This document shows, one piece after another, positions 9,201 through 15,833 of a stretch of 20,835 bases of DNA. The DNA comes from a virus. The notes beneath the pieces were generated by a model. It did not search any database. It was not told where the DNA came from and was given only the letters and a program-made list of their open reading frames with translations. The translations under genes were made by a program, and so were the position numbers. The DNA lies in IMG/VR virus record IMGVR_UViG_3300017773_000193, positions 1 through 20,835 of that record, one strand, 5' to 3'. Each line of letters opens with the position of its first letter. Position 1 is the stretch's first letter.

Positions 9201-9463
9201 GATGGAGACTAGGACAAGTTCATATTCCAGTGCCAGGATTCGGTACTATAGGTGGTACTGCTAGTGAGGCCACAGGCGGTTTCAGAAGAAGAGGTTGGAA
9301 CTGGGGTGGTTGGAGACGTGCGGCCGCATGGAATTGGGTAGGTGTACCTAATAACGCAAGGGTAACCGAAGTGGGTGCGACTGATCGAAGTTCGGGAGGT
9401 TTTGACCTCACTCGATCGTTCTCACAACGTGTTGTTGTTGGTCAAAGAACTGTACGTAAATAG
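6281..9463 (+). CDS. DUF4815-type tail protein, N-terminal 1,060 residues ending at an in-frame amber codon
   Basis: The N-terminal 100 residues carry the DUF4815 pattern of marine T4-like phages: NVFSSTYKDDF, RILFNSGRALQARELTQLQ, EEIGRFGRNIFKEGAAV. The middle is beta-rich and virion-like. A short coiled coil lies near residues 787-812 (ISELEKRVDKLEEV). Near 970-1,021 come an Arg/Trp-rich stretch (RWRWRLGQVHIPVPG) and a Trp/Gly-rich stretch (GWNWGGWRRAAAWNWVG). The frame stops at TAG 9461-9463, directly after GQRTVRK, but continues in the same frame to 11527 with sequence I recall as part of the same polypeptide in relatives. AAGG at 6269-6272 precedes ATG 6281 and gp8 ends just upstream. It probably sits in the baseplate periphery or fibre network. 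If TAG is read through, the product is 1,748 residues; otherwise a 1,060-residue short form is made. Confidence 0.88.
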   Translation: MPKPFTSNVFSSTYKDDFKDSDNYHRILFNSGRALQARELTQLQTIIQEEIGRFGRNIFKEGAAVNPGGPTCTNDYEFIKLNVLTHPLPSDPQTLVGTTLTGPNIGGGSGIQVRVLEFVAAENSDPATLYVQYINTSSGDSGEEPIRLSAGDVMTNTGASVTLQVANAVGTDLPVGRGCMIANSEGDFFTRGHFVFAKGQSIILSKYNRYATATVGFKVTEDIVTVADTEDLYDNQGATPNLSSPGGDRYRIKLSLINKADITEDENFVYYCDVVDGVVVDQVTGTDDYNKINDVMATRTEEESGNYIVDPFTVDFADSGDNFIATVSTGVAYVNGYRGDTEKPTPLTIAKPRTSQIIPNEVSGISYGQYFICSNLKGLLNVGTFATQNLSTSTDDPSGSVIGTARVRFVEEDGSNFRVYLFDIKMNSGQSLRNVKTVGTNSTNRAVLVLENSKAVIKESQKVNLIYPLPQARPKSLTDFDFEVQRIVTGTPVSTSLTLSALTVAGETWTNTSDWIVTRNDTGAVVTGAAFTAVGSQSMTVSSLPSGQAVTIYARVNKGSPAIRQKTLELDATVAAAVQTVDGVKFVDMNASDIYEVESIKQTDSDGVDLSHLFTVDNGQRAGFYGNGRLVLETDATAPTGNVFCRFKHFTHGTGDFFAVNSYIGHVNYEDIPDFEVNQRTSVNLRDVIDFRSTHNTSDTFVGSGVNELPQNGDVFQADVEYYLPRADKIVVTTQGEVKNLVGEAGFGSQVPDTPENTLALFNLELNAYGLDDEDVVMTPIKAKRFTMADISELEKRVDKLEEVTSLSLLELDTSSQLVLDADGSPRTKSGFFVDNFTDRSFSDGDNPEYRAAIDPSEKLLSVGTEEDDVVLAYDSDLSTNTIMKGDSIYLKYSEKEGIVQNLVSTAMNVNPFAVITGEGHLKLSPARDNWFETKYAPANVINQTATETLADLNLGDRVVSTQEHRMNRSARWRWRLGQVHIPVPGFGTIGGTASEATGGFRRRGWNWGGWRRAAAWNWVGVPNNARVTEVGATDRSSGGFDLTRSFSQRVVVGQRTVRK

Positions 9464-9481
9464 ATTGCGGATAGAACTGTA
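9446..9481 (+). repeat. 9-bp direct repeat, 27-bp period, enclosing the amber codon
   Basis: AGAACTGTA occurs at 9446-9454 and again at 9473-9481. The period is 27 bases, exactly nine codons, and both copies encode Arg-Thr-Val in the main frame. TAG 9461-9463 lies between them. Deleting one repeat unit would remove the TAG and join GQRTV to SLTFIPF in frame. Confidence 0.8.
9461..9463 (+). other. In-frame TAG (amber) inside the long DUF4815 tail gene
   Basis: The TAG is 3,180 bases (1,060 codons) from ATG 6281. The same frame then stays open from 9464 to TAA 11525-11527 with normal protein sequence beginning in the first codon after the stop. The codon before is AAA and the next bases are ATT. 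CAG, AAG, GAG, TTG and TCG are each one substitution away. No ribosome site and no ATG in frame is found between the TAG and about 10086. Confidence 0.9.
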
Positions 9482-11527
9482 TCATTAACATTCATACCAT
9501 TTATACGTTCACGTAAAGTATTCTTCAAGGCAGAGGGTCTACGACCAAATACTCGTTACTTCCCATTCTTTGATGGTAAAAAAGTAGATCAATTCTGTAG
9601 AGAAGAGACATCTTTCAAACGTTATGGTAGAAAGTCGAACGCAGCTGATGTAGCGATTGCGAGAAGATATAGAAATAGTACTTCACACCCACAAGGTAGT
9701 ACTATCTTAGAATCGGATGTGAAGGGTGAGATTGTCGGTTCGTTCTTTATTCCTTCTAGAAAGGGTTTGCGTTTCCGTGCTGGTGTACGTGAGTTCAAAC
9801 TTCTTGACATTAGTAAGAATGATGACAATGCTGCACTATCACGTGCAACATTCAACTATACCGCACAGGGTACTCTGGATACTAGACAGAAGACTATTAC
9901 TTCTACTCGTATCACTACAGTCCAAACAAGACGTTGGACAGAGACTACTCGTGTTCGATTTACTGACCCACTTGCACAGTCTTTCCAAGTTACAAACCCA
10001 AGTGGTATCTATGTAACTAAAGTACAGTGTTATTTCAAGAGTAAGGATACCAGTAATGTTCCTATTCAATTACAGATTCGACCAATGGTTAATGGTGCGC
10101 CAAGTGCGACTGACATCCATTCGCAATCTATTGTATTCTTACCACCGAGTTCAGTGAACTTACCTTCGGCACAAACACAGTCTGCGGTAGTTGCTGCACC
10201 TACTACGTTTGAGTTCGATGAACCAATCTTCTTGAACCCACAGACAGAATATGCGATTGTACTTCTTGCAGAATCTACTGAGTATGAGGCGTATGTTGGT
10301 GAAACATATGCATTCGAGTTAGGTTCAACCGAGAAGAGAATCTCTCGTCAACCATCTATGGGTTCATTGTTTAAGTCACAGAATGGTACGACTTGGGAAC
10401 CAGACCAAACTAAAGATATGGCGTTCAAAATCTTCACTGCTGACTTTGTAAGTTCTGGTAATGCGGTATTTGAGAACCGAGATGTTGATTTAGATTTACT
10501 TGATGAAAACCCACTATTCATGACTTCTGGTTCATCAACAGTGACTGTTCTTGGTGTTCATCATGGTTTCCATGTTGGTGATAAAGTTAATATGTCTGGT
10601 CTTGTTGATGCTACCACATACAATGGTGTACTTGGTTCAAATATTAATGGTGAAAGAACTATTACTGCGGTAGATGGATTTGCTTTCCAATTCGCTGCAG
10701 GGTCTAATGCGACTTCTTCGGGTAGATTCGGGGGTGACGATGTATTATTTGACAAACAAATTATATTTGATACCTGTATACCTCAGTTCACAACTTTGAT
10801 GCCCGATGACACTTCGTTGACATATAATGCGAAATTCACTACTGGTAAATCACTTGCCTCACCTTCTGGTTCACAAGTTAAATATGGGAAAGATGGTTCG
10901 TTCAGTAGTGACTTGAGTATCGGTGATGTAAATAGATTTGTTGCACCAAGAATGATTGCAAACCCATCAAACGAGACTGCTCAGTTAGGTTCGGGGAATC
11001 GTTCTTGTACATTCAAGATTGATATGTCAACAGTACGTTCGGATGTAAGTCCTGTTATTGATGCACAGAATGCATCCCTAACAACCGAAGCGAACTTAAT
11101 TGATAATCAGTCATCTTCTGTTGCAAACGGATTTAATGTTCCAATTAACTATGTTGCAGAAACGAATGCATTTGGTGGTTCTTCACTCGCAAAACACGTT
11201 ACTAGTGTAGGAGAACTCGAAGAACCTGCTGTTGGTCTGAAGGTGATGCTTGCCGCAATGAGACCTTCTGGTAGTAGTTTTGATTTGTATTGGAGAGTTG
11301 CGAATGGTGACCAAAACATCTTTGATGTGGATTGGACGTTAGAAACGGTAGAGGATGCAGTTGCACCAGACGAAAATAATTTCCGAGAGTATCGTTACCT
11401 AATTGGTGGTGATGATGGTACGGTTGACCCATTCACATCATATCAGTTTAAGATTGTAATGAATGGTAACAATTCAGCTAAACCACCTGTGTTTCGTGAT
11501 TTCCGTTCAATTGCATTGGCAGTATAA
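9464..11527 (+). CDS. C-terminal continuation of the DUF4815-type tail protein (after the amber codon)
   Basis: There are 687 sense codons in the same frame as 6281-9463, ending at TAA. The first residues (RTVSLTFIPFIRSRKVFF, then GLRPNTRYFPFFDG) form a conserved-type segment that cannot be a fresh N-terminus: its codons run up to the TAG. Next come GSFFIPSRKGLRFRAG and FKLLDIS, then residues about 165-330 with DPLAQSFQVTNPSGIYVTKV and VPIQLQIRPM, and LNPQTEYAIVLL, typical of long marine T4-like tail proteins. The only early start codon is GTG at 9719, 85 codons in, which cuts through the domain and has no Shine-Dalgarno. The part is therefore made by readthrough of TAG, or the gene is broken in this copy. 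The sequence shows no further stop or frameshift. It overlaps the next gene by one base (TAATG). Confidence 0.82.
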   Translation: MADRTVSLTFIPFIRSRKVFFKAEGLRPNTRYFPFFDGKKVDQFCREETSFKRYGRKSNAADVAIARRYRNSTSHPQGSTILESDVKGEIVGSFFIPSRKGLRFRAGVREFKLLDISKNDDNAALSRATFNYTAQGTLDTRQKTITSTRITTVQTRRWTETTRVRFTDPLAQSFQVTNPSGIYVTKVQCYFKSKDTSNVPIQLQIRPMVNGAPSATDIHSQSIVFLPPSSVNLPSAQTQSAVVAAPTTFEFDEPIFLNPQTEYAIVLLAESTEYEAYVGETYAFELGSTEKRISRQPSMGSLFKSQNGTTWEPDQTKDMAFKIFTADFVSSGNAVFENRDVDLDLLDENPLFMTSGSSTVTVLGVHHGFHVGDKVNMSGLVDATTYNGVLGSNINGERTITAVDGFAFQFAAGSNATSSGRFGGDDVLFDKQIIFDTCIPQFTTLMPDDTSLTYNAKFTTGKSLASPSGSQVKYGKDGSFSSDLSIGDVNRFVAPRMIANPSNETAQLGSGNRSCTFKIDMSTVRSDVSPVIDAQNASLTTEANLIDNQSSSVANGFNVPINYVAETNAFGGSSLAKHVTSVGELEEPAVGLKVMLAAMRPSGSSFDLYWRVANGDQNIFDVDWTLETVEDAVAPDENNFREYRYLIGGDDGTVDPFTSYQFKIVMNGNNSAKPPVFRDFRSIALAV

Positions 11528-11736
11528 TGAGTAAAAGATACATAATGGTGGAAGGTCACAGTGGTTTAGCAAGAGACCCAAATAGTGGGGCAATTGTTAA
11601 TATAAATAAAGATGAGATACAAAAGGCACGTGCAGCGAAAGCAAAGAGACAGAAACAAAAATCAGAGTTCCAAGAGTTGCGACAAGATGTCGATGAACTA
11701 AAGGTACTTCTCAATAAACTAGTAGAGAAACTATAA
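11527..11736 (+). CDS. Small coiled-coil protein of marine T4-like tail loci
   Basis: This 69-residue protein starts on a TAATG overlap with the DUF4815 gene and ends immediately before the next ATG. The first 28 residues (MVEGHSGLARDPNSGAIVN) are followed by a Lys/Gln/Glu-rich helix from about residue 29, with a heptad-like end (ELRQDVDELKVLLNKLVEKL). I recall similar small proteins beside DUF4815 genes in cyanophages, with no known role. The coil suggests an oligomeric linker or an assembly helper for the long tail protein or the next fibre. Position and coupling give real support for expression; function is inferred only. Confidence 0.8.
   Translation: MSKRYIMVEGHSGLARDPNSGAIVNINKDEIQKARAAKAKRQKQKSEFQELRQDVDELKVLLNKLVEKL
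11601..11608 (+). promoter_or_regulatory. Possible late promoter inside the 69-residue gene
   Basis: An exact TATAAATA lies within the coding sequence (codons AAT ATA AAT AAA). It would start a transcript near 11614, about 120 bases before the NELD-repeat fibre at 11737. It may be a chance match in AT-rich sequence, though it has the correct strand and a reasonable place for the fibre genes. Confidence 0.35.
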
Positions 11737-12831
11737 ATGGCGACTAATAAACCCACAATCACAGATATTCAGGATACCTTCACTACGTTGGTAACCAATC
11801 AAAACACCATATCATTGGATTTGGGTGCGACTGGTCGTCTGAATACCAATGAAGACTCTAGTGCAGTTGCTGCTATCAACGAACTTGAATTAGGGATTCG
11901 TGGCACCTCTGACAATCTAGTCGCAACTGACCTTGCAGACTTCACTTCCGACAACATTGTTTCTGCGTTACACGAACTTGACAGCGACCTTCACGGTGCT
12001 GGTGGTGGTAATGCCAAGACAGACTTGACTACCAATGCGGATGACATCGTATCAGGTATCAATGAACTTGAAGTTGCAATTAGAGGAACATCAAACAATC
12101 TGGCAGCTGGCCAACTGCGTACTACTAAGACACATCTTGTAGGTGCGGTCAACGAACTAGATTCTGACATTGGTGCGAGACCACATACTACTCTAACCAC
12201 TGATGCGAAAACTCTTACAGGTGCAGTCAACGAACTTGATGCAGAGTTAGGTACAATCACTGATACTGCAATGGGTACTACTGCAACAACTGTATCAGGT
12301 GCGATTGCAGAACTTGATTCTGATAGAGATAGACAGATAACCTACACAGGTATTGATGGAACTGCATTAACCACAACCGCAACAACACTTACTACTGCTG
12401 TCAATGAATTGGATGCAGAGATTGGTGCCGCAGTTCTTGTTACTTCTGCGACTACTCTTCGTGGTGCGATAAACGAATTACACATTGAAATGGGTGCAAT
12501 TCCAGACTCAAATGGTTCAGGAAATCTCAGGTCAGACCGCATAGGTCAATCTATTAGACTACTAGATAGTGCTGTAGGTAATCTTGCACAACTAAATACT
12601 GATGGTTCCATATCAAGTAGAACAAGTCTTGTAACTGTAGTCAATTCACTCGCAGATGACATTTCTCTTTTAGACTCTGATGCTGGTGTACGTGACAATC
12701 GTTTGGGAAGTTTAAGTAATCTTACCGCAGGATTTGTAGGTACAGAACGAGATAACTTTGTAAATGCACTTAACGCTCTAAGAGCAGATGTCCCACTTAT
12801 ATACGATGTAAATGGAACTCAACTAAACTAA
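11737..12831 (+). CDS. NELD-repeat tail fibre protein
   Basis: This 364-residue protein consists mainly of a degenerate repeat of about 20-35 residues, each ending in a helix such as AAINELELGIRG, SALHELDSDLHG, GAVNELDSDIGA, GAVNELDAELGT, TAVNELDAEIGA or GAINELHIEMGA. At least eight clear copies lie between residues about 40 and 250, with weaker ones after (NSLADDISLLDSDAG, NALNALRADV). The linkers are Thr/Ala/Asp-rich (TTTATTL type). Similar 'VGAINEL' repeats are common in phage tail fibres and suggest a trimeric coiled or mixed shaft. The last residues (PLIYDVNGTQLN) may be a cap. ATG 11737 immediately follows the upstream TAA. It is probably an elongated part of the baseplate fibre set; receptor or partner unknown. 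Confidence 0.8.
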   Translation: MATNKPTITDIQDTFTTLVTNQNTISLDLGATGRLNTNEDSSAVAAINELELGIRGTSDNLVATDLADFTSDNIVSALHELDSDLHGAGGGNAKTDLTTNADDIVSGINELEVAIRGTSNNLAAGQLRTTKTHLVGAVNELDSDIGARPHTTLTTDAKTLTGAVNELDAELGTITDTAMGTTATTVSGAIAELDSDRDRQITYTGIDGTALTTTATTLTTAVNELDAEIGAAVLVTSATTLRGAINELHIEMGAIPDSNGSGNLRSDRIGQSIRLLDSAVGNLAQLNTDGSISSRTSLVTVVNSLADDISLLDSDAGVRDNRLGSLSNLTAGFVGTERDNFVNALNALRADVPLIYDVNGTQLN

Positions 12832-12847
12832 TCGGAGTATAGACACG

Positions 12848-15793
12848 ATGACCGCCGGTGTTCCATTAAAATTAAAAGATAGTGACCATCCTGTAGAACT
12901 TCAGAAGTTTGATACTACTGGAGGGGGTTCTTCTGACCAGAACTATCTTGCATATCAAGCGAGTCTATATCTAGCAGACCAAGATTCTAGTAATACTGGT
13001 AGAATTGCTACGGAATATTTGGGAAGTGTTGATAGTGGCGAAACTAGTGTTGAATATAATACTCGAATTGTTGGTACTTATGTTAATACCTTTTTTGATT
13101 CTGCGGTAGGTACTTCCGCTGGAACTGGCGGATTATACACTGTCAGCACTACAGGTACAACCCTATTACAACATGGTCACTATGAATTTAATGATGACAG
13201 TGATGTACGTAGACTTATCTATTTGGATTCTGATGCTAGTATAGGTTATACTCAGACTGATGGTGGTGTAGATACAGTTATACCCCAACTTAAAATCAAG
13301 GAGATGGATTCGGATACTGAAAATCGTTTGGTTGACAGAATCAATTCTTACATCTATACAAACGATTATCCAGGCACATATAAATTATCTTCTTCCAACT
13401 CAATTACTGATTATAGTGTTGAAAAACAGATTTTTACTGATACTAGGACAGATAATACTACTGTTCCATACTTTCTTCACAAAAGAACCACCATAACCGC
13501 ACCAACAGTTGTGCGACCATTTGCGATAAAACGATCTAATGGTGATAGTGGTGACTATCAAGGTCTTCAGGAAATGACAGACCGACAAATTCAACAAAGT
13601 CTGGGTTGTGCATCGAAGAACCGAACTGCTACACAGGACGGAGGTGTTGGTTCATACGCACTTTTAAGTTCTGCACAGGGTACTCCCGCCTCAACTGGAA
13701 AGTCTGGTACATGGGTCTCAAAAGGTACTGCAACAGACACCCGACAAGTGATCGAAGATGCAACCTATACTCGTAGTAGGTCTTCAACGTATTTGATTCA
13801 AAGAAATTCTACCTACTCACAAACATATAGTAGAGATAGAGCTTCTACATTCACACAAGACTTTATAGGTAACTACAGTCGTAATTTTCAGGACACTTAT
13901 ACCAAGACTCGTACAAGTGTCTACTCGCCAGGATTTGTTGGTGACTTTACTGGTAACTACACCAGAGAAAGAGATCAAAACTTTACTCGAACTTCTACGA
14001 GAACCTCTACGTACACTAGAGATAGGAATGCAGAACGTGATACTAATTTCTCACGCACACAACTGTATGCTGGTAACTTCGCTAGAAACTTTATTGGTGA
14101 CTATGTGGGTACTGCTACAGTATCAATAAATGCGGGTCAAAAACCAACAGCACTAGATGGTTTTGTATCTGGAACACATACTGGGGTTGTTGACGCTGAT
14201 GTATATCGCAGATACACTCTTCCAAATGGTTCTATAGCTAGAGTTTATTACAAATTTTTCGTAGGTTGGTACACCCCTAGCTCAAATATTCTTTGGTGTT
14301 CCTCAATAGGTATACTAACTACAGATTCTGCTAATGGCACAGTACAAAGTTGGAATGGATTATACGCTGACTCAGTTGCTGCCATGGCCGGCCCAGTGGC
14401 TCAGATGTTCGCAGGCGATGCAGGCTCGGCCGCTTGGAGTGCGGGTGGTTTCACCCAATCATCATGGGCGGCTAATATTGCTCATTCTTCACTTGTCAAC
14501 AGCGGCTCAGCTGTTTCGAAAAATCTAGGTAGTCAAACAGATTCTAAGGACTATCTAGGTAACTATAGTCGTGGATTCGCTCGAAACTTTAGTAGAACGG
14601 CTGACTATACTGGCGATTTCCACGGTGATTTCCAAGGTAACTATTCAAGAACTCTTTATTTCAAAGGGAACTATACTGGTGACTTTACTGGTAACTACAC
14701 CCGACAAAGTAGTAGAACAAGAGAAGATAGTTTTGCTCGTAACTTTGCTGGTGATTTCCAAGGTAACTATCTTAGAACCAGTACAAGAAATTTTACAAGA
14801 GAGAGGAATACACAGTTTCAGAGAACACGTGAATCTACTTATGCTGGTGATTTTACTGGAAACTATGCCCGTGACTATCATGGCGACTTTACTGGTGACT
14901 ATACTGGTACTGCTGTCGTTACTCTGGAATACGATGAAGCTGTAACTAGTTTGAGTAGTGGCACCACCTCCCACCCAAGAAATTTTAGCGGTCTAACACC
15001 AACCCAATACAGTGGTGGCATCATTGGTCAAGGCCCAAATGGTGCTTATGTAAGTGCTGGTTATAGGACAGGTTATGTTGACAGTGGTCAACGTCTGATG
15101 AGATTCTATTTAGTGGTATACTTTAACGATTTGGGCACCTATTACCCAGGCGGCCAACCACAATTCTGGTCTTTCATATACATGGCAGAAAATAGTAATT
15201 CTGGGGCGGTATCAAGCAATTGGGTTGCAGAAGGAGCTAACCACGGTGGTTTTTCAGGTGCAATTGATACGGCATGGGCAAATCTTCAGAGTACTACAGG
15301 TTATGGTTTTACCTCCGGCGGCAACTATGCCTACTGGACAGATAGGCAGACACAAACCATTGGTAGTGGTACAGCTGATTACACTCGTGATTCTAATCGA
15401 CAATCCAATAGAGACTCCCAATTAGATTCCAACAGGACTAGTACAAGAGAATTTGAAGGAAACTATACTGGTGACTTTACTGGTAATTACTCTAGAAACT
15501 TTACTGGTAATTACCTTCGTGATTCTAATCGAACAAGAACATCCAGTTACATTGGCGCACAGGAATTCGCAAGAGACTTTTCTGGTAACTTTGTTGGTAA
15601 CTATGCTCGTGGTTTCACACGCACTTCTAGTAGAACAATCGGTGCAAACTACATAGGTAACTATACTGGTAATTATCAGAGGAGTTTCTTGGGTAATTAT
15701 GCCAGAACATTTGCTGGCAACTATGTTGGTACGGAGATAGGAAGTAGTAACACAAATATTGAGACCTACACTCTCTATGTAAGAACTGCATAA
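12848..15793 (+). CDS. Large rod-like virion protein with Gly-Asn-Tyr repeats and two inserted domains
   Basis: This 981-residue protein has a good ribosome site (GGAG 12834-12837) before ATG 12848. Residues 1-300 are a non-repetitive head; NYLAYQASLYLADQDSSNTG and MTAGVPLKLKDSDHPVEL read like N-termini of marine T4-like virion proteins. From about residue 305 the chain is dominated by short Arg/Tyr/Phe/Gly/Asn repeats of the type F-x-G-N-Y-x-R (for example FTGNYTR, FIGNYSR, FQGNYSR) and Ser/Thr-Arg runs. Two non-repeat domains interrupt them, about residues 420-566 and 686-842, each entered through 'GDY-x-GTA'. A last copy of the boundary (NYVGTEIG) leads to the short C-terminus ETYTLYVRTA. 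It probably forms an extended fibre or whisker. I know no function for the repeat. Confidence 0.82.
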   Translation: MTAGVPLKLKDSDHPVELQKFDTTGGGSSDQNYLAYQASLYLADQDSSNTGRIATEYLGSVDSGETSVEYNTRIVGTYVNTFFDSAVGTSAGTGGLYTVSTTGTTLLQHGHYEFNDDSDVRRLIYLDSDASIGYTQTDGGVDTVIPQLKIKEMDSDTENRLVDRINSYIYTNDYPGTYKLSSSNSITDYSVEKQIFTDTRTDNTTVPYFLHKRTTITAPTVVRPFAIKRSNGDSGDYQGLQEMTDRQIQQSLGCASKNRTATQDGGVGSYALLSSAQGTPASTGKSGTWVSKGTATDTRQVIEDATYTRSRSSTYLIQRNSTYSQTYSRDRASTFTQDFIGNYSRNFQDTYTKTRTSVYSPGFVGDFTGNYTRERDQNFTRTSTRTSTYTRDRNAERDTNFSRTQLYAGNFARNFIGDYVGTATVSINAGQKPTALDGFVSGTHTGVVDADVYRRYTLPNGSIARVYYKFFVGWYTPSSNILWCSSIGILTTDSANGTVQSWNGLYADSVAAMAGPVAQMFAGDAGSAAWSAGGFTQSSWAANIAHSSLVNSGSAVSKNLGSQTDSKDYLGNYSRGFARNFSRTADYTGDFHGDFQGNYSRTLYFKGNYTGDFTGNYTRQSSRTREDSFARNFAGDFQGNYLRTSTRNFTRERNTQFQRTRESTYAGDFTGNYARDYHGDFTGDYTGTAVVTLEYDEAVTSLSSGTTSHPRNFSGLTPTQYSGGIIGQGPNGAYVSAGYRTGYVDSGQRLMRFYLVVYFNDLGTYYPGGQPQFWSFIYMAENSNSGAVSSNWVAEGANHGGFSGAIDTAWANLQSTTGYGFTSGGNYAYWTDRQTQTIGSGTADYTRDSNRQSNRDSQLDSNRTSTREFEGNYTGDFTGNYSRNFTGNYLRDSNRTRTSSYIGAQEFARDFSGNFVGNYARGFTRTSSRTIGANYIGNYTGNYQRSFLGNYARTFAGNYVGTEIGSSNTNIETYTLYVRTA
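13770..14104 (+). repeat. Gly-Asn-Tyr / Ser-Thr-Arg repeat block 1
   Basis: In-frame short repeats encode RSRSSTYL, TFTQDFIGNYSRNF, GDFTGNYTRERD and FTRTSTRTSTYTRDR. DNA copies such as GGTGACTTTACTGGTAACTA recur in the later blocks. The period is irregular (mostly 4-10 residues), unlike a simple tandem repeat. Confidence 0.75.
14105..14545 (+). other. Inserted globular domain 1 in the rod protein
   Basis: About 147 residues without the G-N-Y repeat, from VGTATVSINAG to LGSQTDSKDY. It is rich in Trp, Ala and Gly (SWNGLYADSVAAMAGP, WSAGGFTQSSWAANIAH). Bases about 14380-14480 are visibly GC-richer (GCCATGGCCGGCCCAGTGGC) than the flanks, and the codons used there differ from the neighbours. It looks like a swapped-in domain, a possible receptor- or glycan-binding tip. 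Confidence 0.6.
14546..14903 (+). repeat. Gly-Asn-Tyr / Ser-Thr-Arg repeat block 2
   Basis: This block encodes LGNYSRGFARNFSR, GDFHGDFQGNYSR, GNYTGDFTGNYTRQSSR, AGDFQGNYLR and AGDFTGNYARDYHGDFTGDY. The motif density is higher than in block 1, and several 15-20 base stretches are shared with blocks 1 and 3. Confidence 0.75.
14904..15372 (+). other. Inserted globular domain 2 in the rod protein
   Basis: About 157 residues from TGTAVVTLEYDEAV to QTIGSGTADYT. It enters by the same boundary as domain 1 (GDYTGTAVV against GDYVGTATV) and has similar length and aromatic/Gly/Ala content (FYLVVYFND, SSNWVAEGANHGGFSG, DTAWANLQSTTGYGF). A distant duplication of domain 1 is possible: both carry a strand-rich first half and an Ala/Trp-rich helix near the end. 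No catalytic motif is evident. Confidence 0.55.
15373..15746 (+). repeat. Gly-Asn-Tyr / Ser-Thr-Arg repeat block 3
   Basis: This block encodes SNRQSNRDSQLDSNRTSTREF, EGNYTGDFTGNYSRNFTGNYLR, SGNFVGNYARGFTRTSSR, IGNYTGNYQRSFLGNYARTF and AGNYVGTE. It has the same repeat type as blocks 1 and 2 and runs almost to the end of the protein. Confidence 0.75.
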
Positions 15794-15833
15794 AAAAACA
15801 TATATATAATTGTGAATGAATTAGGAGACGATA

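Noticed and set aside
9719-11527. Separate gene starting at GTG 9719
   Set aside because: The frame is open and protein-like back to 9464, the GTG cuts a conserved-type domain and no ribosome site precedes it. I treat it as the downstream part of one long gene.
14571-14945. Second open frame rich in LVTLLVT-type hydrophobic repeats
   Set aside because: It is the shifted reading of the Gly-Asn-Tyr repeats (ACTGGTGACTTTACTGGTAAC); similar shadows appear in each repeat block, at 13917-14129 and 15453-15656.
13770-15746. CRISPR-like or noncoding tandem repeat
   Set aside because: Repeat units are irregular, in frame and protein-coding, with no constant repeat and unique spacer pattern.
15801-15810. 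TATATATAAT as a promoter for the 15834 gene
   Set aside because: It differs from the TATAAATA late motif, and no convincing -35 box lies at the right distance; an AT-rich gap gives such matches by chance.
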